Notes under the pieces: generated by a model | Seen by the model: the letters and a program-made list of their open reading frames with translations, nothing else | What the model was told of the DNA's origin: nothing | Databases searched by the model: none | Made by a program: the position numbers and the translations under genes | DNA from: Tetramitus jugosus | Lineage: Eukaryota > Heterolobosea > Eutetramitea > Acrasida > Vahlkampfiidae | Direction: 5' to 3' | Assembly: GCA_937625935.1 (NCBI GenBank) | Contig: OW569349.1 | Coordinates: 604,303-668,302, forward strand | Length of the DNA stretch: 64,000 bases | Shown here: positions 40,149 through 51,360 of the stretch, piece after piece | How positions within the stretch are numbered: the stretch's first letter is position 1 | Layout of the letters: each line of letters begins with the position of its first letter

Positions 40149-43100
40149 TTATTCGGAGAAATGAGCTCTGAGATCTTGCCAGATGAGACTCGATGTACTC
40201 TTGATGGAGTGCCATACTTTACTATAGCGACTCCAGTTGGTTATCTTGAACCATTGGCGATACACTGGATTGTTGGGTTTGGTTAATAGGAGCATCAAGC
40301 AAGCGAGTAGGCGAAATGAGAGTCCCAGTACTAGCAACATGCCCCAACAGAGAGCATGATGAGAAAACTGATATCCAAAGGTGTCTAAAGCTCCACTGAG
40401 ATCATAAATCTTTCGATACGTCCACAATTCATTGATGTAGAATAGTTCCATGCTGTATCTGAGAGGACTAAAGAAAGGAGCATATCTCAATGGAAATTTC
40501 ATCTCTTCAAACATGGGTAATCTGGGTGAGATGCCGCTGAAAATATTGAGGATGAATATCATGACAACAGCAGCCAGTTGAGCAATATGAGGGGCTACAA
40601 CAATTGATATCACATATCCCAAGCCATAACAACTCCAATACGTCAGTAGAATGGTGTAAAAGTACTCGATCGTTGGAGCTTTAGGGCCCATTAGAGAGTA
40701 GAATATAGAGGTAAAGATTAGTGGGGCAATGATGTTGTTTGGAATCATAGAGAGATCTTTTGCCCAAAAGTAGAGCACAGTAGAAAGTCCTGTCTGTGAC
40801 TCCTTCCTATACACTGTCTTTTCTCGACCAAACACCCGAAGACTAGCCATGATGGAGCACAGAGCCATACCCATTCCAATAGTATTAGATAAGGTTACTA
40901 TTGGATTAGAGACAGGATGTTTGCAACCTTCTCTCAGTTCCTTCGGGCACTGATTGTATATTTCAGGTGGCACAGGTCCTTTGAATTTGTCTCCCAGGAA
41001 CAACATACCAACAAAGAATCCAGTGAGAGCAACTAGTATACTATCTAATATGATTGATCCAAGTCCTCTCAATTGTTGTATCGCCGATCGTTCGAAACAC
41101 ATGATGAACTGGTACAATAGAGAGTACTTTGCCTTGCGATACGTTTGATTGTACTCTGAACGATTCTCTTGTATTGTTGACTGCCTGATTGAGATTTCAT
41201 TACCGAGTTTTGTTTTGCTTTCGAATTCCATCCATATATCAGGGAGATTATCGACCTCTACGGGCAAAGCAAGCTCTGCCTCACCCGTTCTCTGAGTAGG
41301 AAACACTGTTCCTGATGTGATATCCATAAGATAATCTGATGGATTCACATGAGTGGGAAAGCTATATCCAAGGCATTCAAAATATTTTTGAACTCCAGTT
41401 ACGGGTCCCATATACGCTGTCCTTCCACCTCTACCCAGCAACAACAGAGAATCAAACATTTCGAAGCATTCGTATCTAGGTTGATGGATGACACCAACAA
41501 CCGTAATACCTGATTTTGCAATACTCTTCAGCGCTTCACATACTTCCTTCGCAGCTGCAGAATCGAGACCACTCGTCGGTTCATCACAGAAAAGAATAAT
41601 AGGTTGAGCCACTAGTTCTATTCCTACAGATACCCTCTTTCTTTCCCCTCCAGAAATTCCACGTTTATCCTCATCTCCAATTACTGAGTGTCGAACATGG
41701 CCTAAACCGAGCACTTGGATCACATTGTCAACAATATCCATAATTTCATTCTTGGACTTCTTTCGATCCAGTCGAGTTCTAGCACTAAAGTACAAGCTTT
41801 CTTCAACGGTACACTCTCGGATCATAATATCATCCTGAGGAACAAAACCAATTCTATCACCGTACTTGTCTAAGTTGTCAACCATTTCGCCATTCACAAA
41901 GATCTTGCCCAATACATCTCCATAGTATGCTCTACCCGCTAAGGCTGATATGAAAGAACTCTTGAATATATTCATTGTTAGAGTTAGTACATGAATGCGA
42001 TAAATACAAAAATGTTCCATACACACCTTTCCTGCACCTGAGACACCCATCACAGCAGTCAGCTTACCATGTTGTACCTCTCCATTCACTCCTTGGAGTA
42101 CGATTTGTTTGTTGGAGCGGAGTTTCAATCCCAGTTCCTCAAATCGGATATCGAGAGCAAAATCAGATTTGGGCAGCTCGATCCTTGGTCTTTCGTCCTT
42201 TTGAATGGTCTGGTAATCTGGAATCTTAACCACGAGAAGGTGTTGGCTAGAATCTATCTTGTTCATTGAGTTCTTCTTCTCTTCAAGTTTCTGTTTTCTC
42301 TTACTTCTGTAGCTATCTCCATATCTACGATGATACATTAGATAGAGGATGTACAAGCCGTACAGGACTCCAATCGAGACAATAATAAATATGATTGTGG
42401 CAATACCAGAAGCTGTCATGGAATCCTTGGGTGACCCAGCGGGACAGTGAGAAAAGAAGAAGGTACAACGGACTGGTGATACAGAACCTGCCTGACAAAA
42501 GTGTTTCTTTGGACATTTCACCTGGATAGTAGGATCTGGACAGTAATAACCAGCTGTGCAGGGGAGCGCTAAGAAAGATCCCTCAGGGCAGTATTGAGTT
42601 CGAGAGCATGAATATTTTTCGTTTGGATTGGGACAATAGAAGCCTGCAGGACACTTTTGATTCTGCATGGTTCCAGGAGGGCAATAAGGCATCGAAGTGG
42701 ACCCAGGAGTCAAACATATGTGCGGTTCCATTACAGTACTGTTCGTACAATAGGTTTGTCCAGGGCATAACAGTTCGTCATAATGAAATCTCGGATCCTT
42801 TTCTTCCTCCACAATGACCTCTCGACCAAGGCCACAATAGTCTCCTAATTTGCAATCATAGATGCCCGCCAACATAATCTCTCCACTTTTTGTCCTCACT
42901 TTGAGTAAGAATTTACCTGGAGGGACAAGGATTGGAGGAAACACTGATGTAGCTGCCCAAGTACCAACAGGTGCTTTCACTTCTTTGACCAAATTGTTGC
43001 TATAGCATGTTTGTTGCAGAGGCTGGAACCCTGAATTTTCTCCCAGATGGGGCAAAGAGCAAGGCAAGGGATTGATCAAACCAGCTTCAGGGCATACAAG

Positions 43101-45257
43101 ACCGAGTGGGCAATCATGCATCAAACCGTCTCCTGGACAATAGAAGCCCTTAGGACAATCGAAATCAAGGAAGCTTCGGTAAACGAATTTACCTGGAGCA
43201 GGTCTAGTGACCAATGGCTTATCAAAACTACAACACAACCAACCATTCGAACATGATGAACTGGTTACAGCAAAGTCAGCAACAGAGATATTCTTTGGTT
43301 TCAATGAGTTGCAGTATGTGGCGAATGGCTTGAGAAACATATTATCTGGATTGGTTTGGAGTCGATCACACACTTCCGAATATCTATCCAAGGATCTGAT
43401 TTCCCATTCATACCTTGTAATGGATGAAAACACATGTTGGTCATTTTGTGATACATGTAAATCGTGTATCTCTCCAGGAGATTGTAAAATGTTAGAAAGA
43501 GTTAGTTGGAATTTTCCATTATTCTCTCCACTGTTGTATTGAGGTGTCTTTGTGACAACAGATATCATATTATTATCCTGAGCCAAATAAGTACTCGTTT
43601 TCCAGTAGAGATAATAGAAAGAATTCAAGTAGCTGTCAAATCCTTGGTTGAGTAGATTCACTTCACACTTGACATGCTTGGAGACTGAATCTACACAAGT
43701 CTCGTAAGAAACATCAGCAGATGTGTTCGAATAAGGGTATTCTCGAAATGCTTCACAGATCACTCTAGGATTCAAATAACCATCCTTGTTGTATGGTTCC
43801 AATTGTTGTCGAACATCTGTATGAGCACTTCGAATCGATTTGACTCTTCCACCCACAGCAATACCCTCTGAGGACTCACTGAAAGAAAATATGTTGTGCC
43901 AAGTACCATCTGACTGAAGACCTGGAAGAACAAAAAGCTTCGCTTCTCCTGTTCTCACATGATACTCTGCAACATTCAAGTACACTCCCAATGATGATTG
44001 ATACTTAACATTGTTGCAATTTGTATCAGAATTCAAGGACAGTGGCCTTCTTAGCGGGTCAACCTCGACCGATAAGGCTGTGATCTCACTCTCTGCAGTT
44101 GATACTTGATAAGCGATAGAGTCCAACTTGTTTGTCAGGTCAATCTCTCTATCTGTGGCTTCTGTGTTATCGAATTCTACGATTGTGACAAGCTTCGATG
44201 TGTAAATGGCAACAAACAAAGTTGGCTTTGCATGAGAGAAGCGAGAGGAATCAAAATAGGAAGGACCTTCATTTCCCAAATTGCTCCAATGAATGAAAGG
44301 TTCTATCCGAAGTTCCTCCTCTTGTTCTTTCCTTGGAGGTTGACCTGAAACCTTCCCATGATGCTTGAAACGTTCGTAATTAATAGTCCAAGTAGCTATC
44401 TTTTCCAATTCATTCCCGAATGAGAAGAACTGAATCTGAGAAGTTTTGGTCCGAGTGTTTTTCGTTGGAGTCGCGAGCTGAACCAGATTAATACTCAAGA
44501 GTGTCGAGTCTCCCATACTTACTACTCTCATATCAGGTACAGCCTTTACACTTTCATTGAAATCATGTCTCCGTCTCACAATTGGAATATTGGAATCATT
44601 CTTGCCATCTCTTGTGTCTCCTTTGTAGCTAAATGTCTCCAGGTAATATTGATGCTTTGTCTGATCATGCACAACACTGGCCATTGCTGTCATTGTCTTC
44701 ATATCAAATAGTATTTGTTGTGCATCAGATGGGAGTTGACTCCGTAAGAAATAAGGTGTCTTTAATCGCGAGTTGTATAGAACGATTTCTCCAGTGATGA
44801 GTGCCATGGCCAAATAACTGTCCTGTAGTAGTTGTGGTGTGACATTGGGAGTTGATTGATCATTGGTTGATTGGATAGTCGTGCTGCTACTCGTTCTGAT
44901 TGCTATGATGCTCCGACATTGGTCATTAGAGGTTCCTCCTTCACTGCGCCTTTGCAGAGATTGTTGTGCACTAGTTGAGCCACAGAGATATGGTTGACTA
45001 CTCGTTGGTAGAGAAAAGAACTCAACATCAGAGATGAATCGTTGACGTGAAGCAAATGAATTCTGATGTTGACACCAAGTGGCATGCACATTGGATGTAA
45101 GTTGATCAAATGTCCTTGAAGATTCACAAGATGAAGGAACTCCTGGATAAATTCTGCCTGCTCCTCGGACATGATTCGATAGGAATGTTAAAACAAACAG
45201 TAGGTGCACAACGATGGTGATCACACCTATGACTTTGAACGGAGGTGACATATTCAT
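40149..45257 (-). CDS. ABCG-type transporter with large cysteine-rich ectodomain (2 exons)
   Basis: Exons (minus) 45257-42027 and 41960-40149; the 66-nt intron (GTGTGT..TTCAAG) falls after the Walker A lysine and is in frame without stops. Product 1680 aa. The ATG at 45257 places a signal peptide (VIGVITIVVHLLFVLTFLS) at the start. Then: about 700-aa extracellular domain, a Cys-rich block (repeats like CPKGFYCPGDGLMHDCP, CPAGFYCPNP, CTAGYYCPDP), a TM, an NBD (GVSGAGK/SSFISALAGR, signature ISGGERKRVSVG, Walker B ILFCDEPTSGLD, VIHQPRYECFEMFD) and six TM ABC2 membrane domain. This is the ABCG24/28-like plan of plants and protists; substrate unknown. Confidence 0.9.
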   Translation of the reverse strand: MNMSPPFKVIGVITIVVHLLFVLTFLSNHVRGAGRIYPGVPSSCESSRTFDQLTSNVHATWCQHQNSFASRQRFISDVEFFSLPTSSQPYLCGSTSAQQSLQRRSEGGTSNDQCRSIIAIRTSSSTTIQSTNDQSTPNVTPQLLQDSYLAMALITGEIVLYNSRLKTPYFLRSQLPSDAQQILFDMKTMTAMASVVHDQTKHQYYLETFSYKGDTRDGKNDSNIPIVRRRHDFNESVKAVPDMRVVSMGDSTLLSINLVQLATPTKNTRTKTSQIQFFSFGNELEKIATWTINYERFKHHGKVSGQPPRKEQEEELRIEPFIHWSNLGNEGPSYFDSSRFSHAKPTLFVAIYTSKLVTIVEFDNTEATDREIDLTNKLDSIAYQVSTAESEITALSVEVDPLRRPLSLNSDTNCNNVKYQSSLGVYLNVAEYHVRTGEAKLFVLPGLQSDGTWHNIFSFSESSEGIAVGGRVKSIRSAHTDVRQQLEPYNKDGYLNPRVICEAFREYPYSNTSADVSYETCVDSVSKHVKCEVNLLNQGFDSYLNSFYYLYWKTSTYLAQDNNMISVVTKTPQYNSGENNGKFQLTLSNILQSPGEIHDLHVSQNDQHVFSSITRYEWEIRSLDRYSEVCDRLQTNPDNMFLKPFATYCNSLKPKNISVADFAVTSSSCSNGWLCCSFDKPLVTRPAPGKFVYRSFLDFDCPKGFYCPGDGLMHDCPLGLVCPEAGLINPLPCSLPHLGENSGFQPLQQTCYSNNLVKEVKAPVGTWAATSVFPPILVPPGKFLLKVRTKSGEIMLAGIYDCKLGDYCGLGREVIVEEEKDPRFHYDELLCPGQTYCTNSTVMEPHICLTPGSTSMPYCPPGTMQNQKCPAGFYCPNPNEKYSCSRTQYCPEGSFLALPCTAGYYCPDPTIQVKCPKKHFCQAGSVSPVRCTFFFSHCPAGSPKDSMTASGIATIIFIIVSIGVLYGLYILYLMYHRRYGDSYRSKRKQKLEEKKNSMNKIDSSQHLLVVKIPDYQTIQKDERPRIELPKSDFALDIRFEELGLKLRSNKQIVLQGVNGEVQHGKLTAVMGVSGAGKVCMEHFCIYRIHVLTLTMNIFKSSFISALAGRAYYGDVLGKIFVNGEMVDNLDKYGDRIGFVPQDDIMIRECTVEESLYFSARTRLDRKKSKNEIMDIVDNVIQVLGLGHVRHSVIGDEDKRGISGGERKRVSVGIELVAQPIILFCDEPTSGLDSAAAKEVCEALKSIAKSGITVVGVIHQPRYECFEMFDSLLLLGRGGRTAYMGPVTGVQKYFECLGYSFPTHVNPSDYLMDITSGTVFPTQRTGEAELALPVEVDNLPDIWMEFESKTKLGNEISIRQSTIQENRSEYNQTYRKAKYSLLYQFIMCFERSAIQQLRGLGSIILDSILVALTGFFVGMLFLGDKFKGPVPPEIYNQCPKELREGCKHPVSNPIVTLSNTIGMGMALCSIMASLRVFGREKTVYRKESQTGLSTVLYFWAKDLSMIPNNIIAPLIFTSIFYSLMGPKAPTIEYFYTILLTYWSCYGLGYVISIVVAPHIAQLAAVVMIFILNIFSGISPRLPMFEEMKFPLRYAPFFSPLRYSMELFYINELWTYRKIYDLSGALDTFGYQFSHHALCWGMLLVLGLSFRLLACLMLLLTKPNNPVYRQWFKITNWSRYSKVWHSIKSTSSLIWQDLRAHFSE

Positions 45258-45512
45258 ATATTTGTGGTGGTGTTTGTGCTGCTTTGGCCTTTGGTTGCCC
45301 AAAATGAATTCCTGAAGAGCGATTCCTGAATTGCTAAGTATTTTTACTCACGGCCGGATGCCGGAGCGCAACAAAAATAAATATCCATGAGGACACGCGA
45401 TACTATTCTGAAGGCAAGCAGAGCTAGATCCGCAAGGGCTTTAGCTGACACTCCGGCGAAAACAAAAGCCCCTACGTACATTCCTCACACTGTCCATTTG
45501 ATCTTTGCGGAA

Positions 45513-47270
45513 CTACCTGGCTGCTGAGCTCTGAGCATCCAACCAATCGATCCGCTCCAAAAGACTCGGATGTTGTCTATTATACACACTGTACATTCCA
45601 GTGCCACAAATGCTGTCGACACCTGCATTGAGATCACAAATTGAGATGAGTGCCTCCCGTATGTTGGTATGATTTTTCTGGGCAAACACGTCACACTTAA
45701 ACTCCCAAGATCGTTGGACAAAATTGCTGATCATATTGATCAAGGATGCCACGGGTGAATACATGTATGAAAATAGACACAAGCCAACACCCGTGTCCAC
45801 CTTGTCGAATCCAAAGCTAGTATAAAATTCTGTGCGATAGGCGACCAATGAAAATAGAAACAGGAATACACCAAGCGAAAACAAGTGCAAACCTATAGTC
45901 CATGCAGAGTGCCTGTTTTGGTAGTGGCAAACTTCGTGTGCGATCACAGCCTGCACCTCTTCAACCGACAACTCCAATAGTGGAGAGTAAATGACTATCC
46001 ACAAAATGCCACTCTTCTCCACAGTAAATGCATTCATTATGTCTTCATGTTCCACAACTACCACTTGCCACATGTTCTCCTTGATGCCTAATCGCTTGAA
46101 GAATGGGTTCCAGTCACTCCGAGAGAAGAATCTATCTTTTGATGTAGTAGTGGTTGATCCATCCGTTTCTTGCTGTTGACCGCACTTATTCATGTTACAA
46201 GTCTTACGCGATGTCGTGTTTGCTAGCGTATCCTTGGAGGGCGATGAAGGCATTGATTTCCTGCGGCGACATTGTGTCACGTCAGTAGTTTCCAGACCAA
46301 TCATCCGCCGCCAAGTATCCTTATCAAAATTTGTTGAATAGTCATTTTCGTCATCAGTTTCTTCGTCATCCGAACGACTGGTACTCGAGTTGCTGCTTTC
46401 ATCTTGAACGTGCTCACTATTGTCATGCTCATTGTCATTATTCCCATCAAGTTCATCATTGTCACTGCCATCAATGCTGCTACCATTCGAATCATCACCA
46501 CTCACTGGTGCAAGATCCAAGTGCGCACAATTGTTTGGGTCATCTTCCAAAACAGAAGACTTGTTCAATGAAACATTGAAAAACAAGGGAAGCAACACAG
46601 ATGGATACAATTCAAATATACCAACAGATAGAGCACCTGCACCGACCCATATATACAGCCATTGCTCTCCACCTCCAATATTGATCAACCATAGAATTAA
46701 ACTGAGCAAAGGGCAACCGATCACCACTGCCAAAAATCCCATTTTCAACTGTGCAGACAACCACTTGCCAAAACTATCGGTCCAACTCTCCTCCACCACA
46801 AAGACACGATAAATTTCGAATGGAGCCTTGCATATCGAACTGGACAAACTCACAATAAACAAAAAGATGACACCTCTCCAAATCTCAAAATGATCCATCA
46901 TAAATGGATAGCGATTACCCAATCCAAGACCAACAGCACTACCACTACCAACAACAACAACATTGCTCAACACGAAATATTCAGTAATCGATTGACTCAA
47001 CCGAAAAATCCACAAAAAGACTCCACTCAACAAAATGCCATTCTCACAGACGAAACCATAGGTGCTCTCCAATCGTTCGAACAAGGTTTTTTGAACTGAT
47101 TCATGAATCATCTGTTGCCACTCTTGAGCATCGATCTGAAGAGACAAGTGCTCCAGTGCAGACTTATCACTGTACTTCTTTTTGAGTCGCTGAACATAAC
47201 GAATCGTTACAATCTGATCAAAAAAGAAGCTAAATAGCTGAAGAGCCAGTGTGATGATAAAGTACACCAT
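45513..47270 (-). CDS. ZMPSTE24: CAAX prenyl protease 1 (STE24/ZMPSTE24), with long acidic insert
   Basis: 585 aa, zinc metalloprotease (M48A) of the ER/inner nuclear membrane that trims prenylated CAAX proteins. The zinc motif HEVCHYQNRH spans H445-E446-H449, with the downstream glutamate in WEFKCDVFAQ (the usual ExxAD becomes EFKCD). Multiple TM segments before and after. Unusual: an about 150-residue hydrophilic insert (about 240-385) that is D/E/N/S-rich, then K/T-rich, where other homologues have a short loop. Human ZMPSTE24 is 475 aa, so the extra length is this insert. Single exon. Confidence 0.88.
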   Translation of the reverse strand: MVYFIITLALQLFSFFFDQIVTIRYVQRLKKKYSDKSALEHLSLQIDAQEWQQMIHESVQKTLFERLESTYGFVCENGILLSGVFLWIFRLSQSITEYFVLSNVVVVGSGSAVGLGLGNRYPFMMDHFEIWRGVIFLFIVSLSSSICKAPFEIYRVFVVEESWTDSFGKWLSAQLKMGFLAVVIGCPLLSLILWLINIGGGEQWLYIWVGAGALSVGIFELYPSVLLPLFFNVSLNKSSVLEDDPNNCAHLDLAPVSGDDSNGSSIDGSDNDELDGNNDNEHDNSEHVQDESSNSSTSRSDDEETDDENDYSTNFDKDTWRRMIGLETTDVTQCRRRKSMPSSPSKDTLANTTSRKTCNMNKCGQQQETDGSTTTTSKDRFFSRSDWNPFFKRLGIKENMWQVVVVEHEDIMNAFTVEKSGILWIVIYSPLLELSVEEVQAVIAHEVCHYQNRHSAWTIGLHLFSLGVFLFLFSLVAYRTEFYTSFGFDKVDTGVGLCLFSYMYSPVASLINMISNFVQRSWEFKCDVFAQKNHTNIREALISICDLNAGVDSICGTGMYSVYNRQHPSLLERIDWLDAQSSAAR

Positions 47271-47519
47271 AATCTATTTTTTTTCACTCTTGATGCCGTC
47301 TTGTTGTGAAGCAATAACAAGCAATGGTAGACACTTGAACACCTTTGATTTTGAGCGGGAGAATATTTGCTTTTTCAGCTCGGAGAATCAAAACTATTGC
47401 GTTTGAGGAGATTCGAACTCGCGCTTGTCACAAACCAACACAACGGAAGCAAACCATGTGTGATCAGTATGGAAAGAAAAGAAAAGATTGATCCTGAGGA
47501 ATACAATACACAATGTTGT

Positions 47520-49943
47520 TTATACTTTCACAACAAATGAAGATGATGTACCACTGTAGTTCTTCAATCCATTAAGATGTTTTGCAACTCCAAAATGTTG
47601 GATACGATAAGTACCAGACTGAACAGGCACTGTCTCTCCAATACTCCACTGGATGATTGCGAGTGACTCAGCTGGTGTGAAGTAACTGACTCTGGTCCAT
47701 CTGAACTTTGTATCCCAATCAGCATCATTGAAGATAACAGTCCAAGATCCACCTGTTTCCTGTCTCTCTACAGTCAAGAAAGTCTTGCCAATCATATAAT
47801 CATTCTTAGGATGACCAGCCCAGAAGGAAACTTCGACCAAATCACCTGTGGTATAAGTTTTGGTTTTATCGACATCCTTATCGACGCTACCAAAATGCTT
47901 ACCAATTGGAGGGAGATCGAGAATCACACCAGGATCAAAACTGATCATATTCTTCAAATGATTTAATGGAGTGGGACCTGGTGGCACTGGCTTTCTCTGT
48001 GCGATGGACAACGCAAGTTTGTTGAACTCTTGTACATATGCACTCAAAGTGTGTGGACCATAAATCGTGCTAGCACCTTCATATCTTTGCATTTGATACT
48101 CTTCATACGTGGTTGAATATCCAGAGTAGGCATTAGAAAGACCACTAACAACAACTGTTGTGGAATCAGAAGGAAAATCTATAGGATTAGCCTTTGTGAT
48201 TGAGTTATGAATAAAATTTCGAAGTCTACGACCACTCATGGTAGTAATCTCGGAAGGTACATTCAACATCACAAGGTTACCCAATCTGAAGATTTGAATG
48301 GGTAGAATATCGGCGCACCATGGATAGGGCTTCGTCATTCCGACATCCAACAAAATAGGTTTTGGCGCTTGACACTTCTTTTGTTCTTCAGTCGGGTGAG
48401 CGATAAAACCACTAATGAAGTTCCAGAACGGGTTTCCAGCTGTATGATTATCCCCCTGTCTAAAGCTCAGATCTCCTGGGCCATCTGTTGTTCCTGCTGC
48501 GAAGCTGTAGCCCATTGCTGCCCTACAAGTTGTTCCGGATGTGAGATTTCCTCCAGCTAAGTTAAGATATTGGCTGTCAACTGTGACATTGAACATATCG
48601 ACAAAGGTGTGTCTAAAATCAATAGGGCCCTTCAAAGCAGTGCTATTAGACACATTCATAAATAGATCCCATGCCTTCTTAAATTGATTGTCACCAATAA
48701 TTTTTGTAGATTCGAACTCATCCTCTCCTGGACCTTTGCCGGTACAGAGTTGAGTCTTTCCCTGGCATGTAGAATCAGGATCACAAGGTGTCACACCATC
48801 TGGGCAACTAGCTCCTCTTGTATTGGGAGAAACATCTCCTTCATTGGTCTGAGCGAACACTGCCACAAAATCTCCGCCAATATTTTTCCGATTCATGGTA
48901 ATTTCAAACTTGTAAGCTGCAAAACCCTTGTTATCACCAGAAATGTATTGGTTGGTATTGGTCATGGATGTACCGTGAACAGAGAACCAGTTGAGCATAC
49001 CAATTGGCACACCTTGTTCGTTCTCAAGTCTCAAGAGAACCATTCTCTTATCTGTGTCACCAATGTTTGCATACTTGGCACGTTCTTCACTTGGATTCAT
49101 CAAGTAAGCAGTAGGAGATCGATTAATGTTTGATCCAAACAAGTCACCTTGACTCATCAAAATTCTTCCTCCCTCACTCATACTGTTGTGTGCCTTTTCA
49201 ATGGCAGCGATGATACCATTCACCACAGTTTCAAAATTCTTGTGCTCGAAACCCAGTGTCGTAATATCATACACAGTGTACCAACTGAGTCCACCTGGAG
49301 TTGCATGTGTGTGCGTCGATGTCAGAACAATATTGTCCATATTGTAATACTTTGCGAGTTGTGGGTGTTGCTGTATTCTCTCTACCACTGTTGCTTTCAC
49401 AGCAATGGTCGACATGCACAAATCCAGATTCACAATCACAAAACGTTCACCATTGACCTTGGATGCAACTGCAATGGCTCTAGCATAGGTACGAAAATGG
49501 ATACCATGGGTTCTCTGGTTCAACATGGCATAACCTAAGACATGTCAGATCAATAAATCAGAAGAATGAGGATGAGGATTAGTCAATCGATTGACGACGC
49601 ATTGCTTTGATGGCTTGATTCTTGTTTTCCAACTTCAATCAATTGGAACAAAAATCAAGCATCTGGAAAAAAAAACAGGTTGCCAGCATGAAAAAGAATC
49701 GAGTGACCATCTGGCGACCGTTTTTTTTGGTTTTACAAATGTGACTGAAACCATACCCATCATTCCTACTTCTGCAGCAGGTCCTGTAATGTCTTGCTTG
49801 GCAACACCAATCTTGTACAAATTTTCATCATTTGGAATCTGTTGCCCCTTTGTAGTTGCAGCAGATTGAACAATAGACAGTGTACTCAATAGTAGAGTCA
49901 ATAACAGAAACAACGTTGTTGTAAACAAAAGATATCTGGACAT
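47520..49943 (-). CDS. ASAH2: Neutral ceramidase (2 exons)
   Basis: Exons (minus) 49943-49757 and 49534-47520, 733 aa; intron 222 nt (GTATGG..CTTAG), with the G of MMGYAM split. Signal peptide MSRYLLFTTTLFLLLTLLLS. Motifs: IGVAKQDITGPAAEVGMMGYA, SRAF-like TYARAIAV, TSTHTHATPGG (zinc histidines), GDVSPNT, MGYSFAAGTTDGPGD (holds the expected nucleophile serine) and NAYSGYSTTYEEY. It hydrolyses ceramide to sphingosine and fatty acid, secreted or in the endolysosomal lumen. The C-terminal Ig-like domain is present. Confidence 0.93.
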
Positions 49944-50171
49944 TGTTGTTCTTTGTTTGTTTTTTGGTTTAATTTTGGTTGAGTTTTGCTTCAGCTGTCG
50001 CAGGGGCGTATTTCTGTTGCGACATTGTCCATGGAAGCCAATCGGCCGACATTTTCCCTCAGCTCTCCAAGAGAAAGCGAGTGAAATCAGACTAGATGAC
50101 GTCAGACATCACTGTGTGGGCCTCGCAAAGGGAGGACATACCGGTGTGTGCAAAGATTTTCTTGGTCGCTG

Positions 50172-51041
50172 TTATTGACAGTCGAGAAGGATTGGATTAG
50201 CTCGTTCATACATGATATCTGATCTGATGATATACTTGTAGCTATTTTCTGTTTGATGGGGAGCACCCTCATGCCTCCAATTCTGTTCTCCAGCTTGATA
50301 GAACACGAGCGCTTTGCCTGTTTGACAATTAACCTTGGTCTCCACAGCAGTACCCGAAGTGTCGAAATAATTACGTTTGTTTCCTGGGAAGAACACAGTT
50401 TCACCACCATCCAAGTCCTCACCATTCAAATACAAAATGAATGTGAGAAGAGTTTTCTCATTGGCATTCCTTGTGTAGCCAGCATCAAAGTGAGGTCCAA
50501 ATTTTTGACCCTTTGAATACTTGTTGAACCTCCATCTACCATTCAGAGCCTCCTGTCTCTTCAATCTCCACTCTTCATTCTGATAGGTCACAGTTGGTGG
50601 TAAATGATCGACGATTCGGTTTTGGATCACGTCCAACATCGACTTGGGTATATCACAGAGAACTCGGCTTGAATCTCTCAATTGTCTCGTATAATCATTG
50701 ATTTCACTGTTCTGAAAGGAACCGGATAAGATGGAGAGAGGTGCTGGACTGTACCCCAACTGTTCACTCAGCGCAATGAGTTGTTGACACTCGTTGGATG
50801 AACAGACATTGAACAGGACGAAAGCGCCAGGAACATTGGCGAGTTCATCCCTTGTAATGTCGGATTCTTCATCAAATTGGATGTTATCTGCTTGTTCAGT
50901 GTCCACATGCCTCAAAAGATCATTCACATGGTATGTTTTGTCTGTGCCACCCTTCTCTGTGATAGTTGCTTGGTTGAGCTGCGTTGTTCCGCCATTATTG
51001 GTGGAGCTTTCTGATGTATGTAGTGATGTACTTTGACCCAT
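50172..51041 (-). CDS. 2-oxoglutarate/Fe(II) oxygenase (prolyl 4-hydroxylase-like), possible N-myristoylation
   Basis: 289 aa. Catalytic core: GPHFDAGYTR (HxD), LTFILYLNGEDLDGGETVFF (family GGxTxF) and ALVFYQAGEQNWRHEGAPH (distal His) followed by YKYIIRSDIMYER (2OG-binding Lys/Arg). This is the P4H/PHD-like fold. MGQSTS at the start fits the N-myristoylation pattern (G2, S6), suggesting membrane attachment instead of ER import; no signal peptide. Substrate unknown: free or protein prolyl hydroxylation are both possible. Divergent from PSMD11. Confidence 0.82.
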   Translation of the reverse strand: MGQSTSLHTSESSTNNGGTTQLNQATITEKGGTDKTYHVNDLLRHVDTEQADNIQFDEESDITRDELANVPGAFVLFNVCSSNECQQLIALSEQLGYSPAPLSILSGSFQNSEINDYTRQLRDSSRVLCDIPKSMLDVIQNRIVDHLPPTVTYQNEEWRLKRQEALNGRWRFNKYSKGQKFGPHFDAGYTRNANEKTLLTFILYLNGEDLDGGETVFFPGNKRNYFDTSGTAVETKVNCQTGKALVFYQAGEQNWRHEGAPHQTENSYKYIIRSDIMYERANPILLDCQ

Positions 51042-51360
51042 GGTTTGATCTTGTGTTGTCTGGCAATGTTGTGTTTCTCCTCACACAGATGTCCCTGTAG
51101 CTTGTGACACCTTCACCAAGTACGACCAGAGTTCGCACCGAAACTGTTCGAACATCGGTGTTTTATGTTGTTTGTTGAATTTTCAAGCAAAAAATTTTGT
51201 AAGTTTGTTTTGATCAAGATAAATTTAGAATGGATTTCCAAAGCCAACAAAAAATTTTGCTTCACTGACACGGCCAAAGGTTATCACAAAGCACATAAAC
51301 ACATAAAACATCCAATTCGTTGCGTATCCCTCAGATCAACATTAACTGGAGAGTTTCAAC
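51042..51360. promoter_or_regulatory. Divergent promoter region, 2OG oxygenase / PSMD11
   Basis: 319 bp between divergent starts. Two copies of AAAAAATTTTG (about 51189 and 51249) are the only repeated element seen. No RNA gene. Confidence 0.4.

Noticed and set aside
46331-46812. Plus-strand ORFs opposite the STE24 insert
   Set aside because: They are shadows of the acidic codon repeats (GAT/GAC/AAT read in reverse as histidine-rich), inside a well-supported gene.
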